From Ignavibacteria bacterium UBA961 (GTDB lineage Bacteria > Bacteroidota > Ignavibacteria > Kapaibacteriales > UBA961), in contig DBCJ01000122.1 in NCBI GenBank assembly GCA_002293005.1, forward strand, positions 1 to 8,371: a stretch of 8,371 nt of DNA, in the 5' to 3' direction. This document shows positions 7,583 through 8,371 of the stretch, piece after piece. The first letter of the stretch is position 1. Every line of letters starts with the position of its first letter. The notes beneath the pieces are model-generated. The model saw only the letters and a program-made list of their open reading frames with translations, searched no databases and had not been told where the DNA came from. The position numbers and the translations under genes are program-made.

Positions 7583-8371
7583 TTATGATGCAAGATGTTC
7601 CTGTAAAACTCTCTTGCAGTACTCTCTATAGGAGGAATTAGGTAATGTTTCGAGCAATGATTGATATGCCTCGATATCAATGAAATTCATTCGTAATGCA
7701 ATTTCTTCAAGACATGCTATCTTGAGATTTTGTCTTTTCTCTATTGCATGAATGAATTCCCCGGCTTCGAGCAAACTCTCGGGCGTTCCGGTATCGAGCC
7801 ATGCGATGCCTCTACCCATTTTTTCAACTTTTAACCGTTGCTTTTGAAGATATATTTTTTGCACATCGGTGATTTCCAATTCACCTCTAGGACTCGGCTG
7901 AAGTTGTTCGGCAATGGAAATAACTTCATTGTCAAAGACATATAAACCGGGTATGGCATATTGTGATTTTGGTTTGGATGGTTTTTCTTCAATGCTGATT
8001 ACAGAACCATCCGCATTGAATTCCACAACGCCATAGCGTTCTGGATCTTGAACAGGATATCCAAAAATTGTGGCGCCTTGATTATGTGCTATCGCCTGTC
8101 TGAGGAAATCTAATTTTCCATAGAAGAGATTATCACCAAGGATGAGGCAAACCTGATCAGTGCCGATGAATTCTTTACCATATATAAAAGCTTCGGCGAT
8201 TCCTCTTGGAGCGGATTGTTCAGCATAGCTGATTGTGATTCCCCATTTTCTACCATCGCCGAGTAGCTGATGGAAATGTGGAGCATCATGAGGAGTAGTT
8301 ATGATGAGTATATCTTGTATGCCGGCAAGCATCAAGGTAGCCAATGGATAATAAATCATTGGCTTGTCATA
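7583..8371 (-). CDS. rmlA: Glucose-1-phosphate thymidylyltransferase RmlA (5' partial)
   Basis: Makes dTDP-glucose from dTTP and glucose-1-phosphate, the first step to dTDP-L-rhamnose and related sugars of surface polysaccharide; cytoplasmic. The frame stays open to the right edge. The first visible residues are YDKPMIYYPL, the conserved segment that follows the GGxGTRLxP nucleotide-binding loop, so about 25 N-terminal residues including that loop are outside the window, and the Met at 8359 is internal. Of the 262 residues seen, key blocks are GIAEAF (57-62), the metal-site block LILGDNLFYG (76-85), YGVVEF (113-118), EEKP (128-131), PGLYVFDN (141-148), SPRGELEITDV (160-170), and WLDTGTPESLLEA (191-203) with the second metal-binding Asp at 193. 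Total length of about 290 fits the long RmlA form; the tail EKRQNLKIACLEEIALR (211-227) is typical of it. Other rml genes, if present, must lie elsewhere or upstream beyond the edge. It is followed by recG after 3 nt. Confidence 0.95.
   Translation of the reverse strand, partial: YDKPMIYYPLATLMLAGIQDILIITTPHDAPHFHQLLGDGRKWGITISYAEQSAPRGIAEAFIYGKEFIGTDQVCLILGDNLFYGKLDFLRQAIAHNQGATIFGYPVQDPERYGVVEFNADGSVISIEEKPSKPKSQYAIPGLYVFDNEVISIAEQLQPSPRGELEITDVQKIYLQKQRLKVEKMGRGIAWLDTGTPESLLEAGEFIHAIEKRQNLKIACLEEIALRMNFIDIEAYQSLLETLPNSSYREYCKRVLQEHLAS

Overview
The window (8,371 bp, about 38-40% GC judged by eye) is almost entirely coding. Five genes fill it, and only three bases (7580-7582) lie outside a reading frame. 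The gene types suggest a Gram-negative bacterium of the Bacteroidota/Chlorobiota (FCB) group. The TonB-dependent receptor has a carboxypeptidase-regulatory-like domain before its plug. There is a second large outer-membrane-type protein with a Sec signal. The architecture of that second protein reminds me of OmpA-related proteins in Chlorobi-like lineages such as Candidatus Kapabacteria. The last point is recollection, not a search result, so the lineage is only a moderate-confidence inference.

Plus strand, 1-3512: a two-gene unit. The first gene is cut by the left edge. It encodes an integral membrane protein of the HTTM / vitamin K-dependent gamma-carboxylase family, with both the membrane core (including the lysine matching the catalytic Lys218 of human GGCX) and the C-terminal soluble domain. 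Its stop overlaps the start of the second gene (ATGA at 1062-1065), a FecA-like TonB-dependent outer-membrane receptor of 816 residues. The overlap implies joint transcription and coupled translation.

Minus strand, 8371-3513: a three-gene unit read right to left. It contains rmlA (glucose-1-phosphate thymidylyltransferase, 5' end cut by the right edge), recG (branch-migrating DNA helicase, complete) and a 592-residue exported protein of unknown function, probably a beta-barrel plus degenerate OmpA-like regions. Spacings are 3 nt (rmlA-recG) and a 4-nt ATGA overlap (recG-exported protein). The two units converge, and their stop codons abut at 3512/3513 with no terminator space.

The most interesting part is the carboxylase-receptor pair. 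A eukaryote-like protein-modifying membrane enzyme is translationally coupled to an outer-membrane importer. I recall similar pairs in Bacteroidota, often with imelysin-family proteins, but the upstream neighbours are outside this window. The minus-strand unit mixes sugar-nucleotide synthesis, DNA repair and an envelope protein, and looks like compact genome packing more than a pathway. No RNA genes, mobile elements, CRISPR arrays or convincing terminators were seen.
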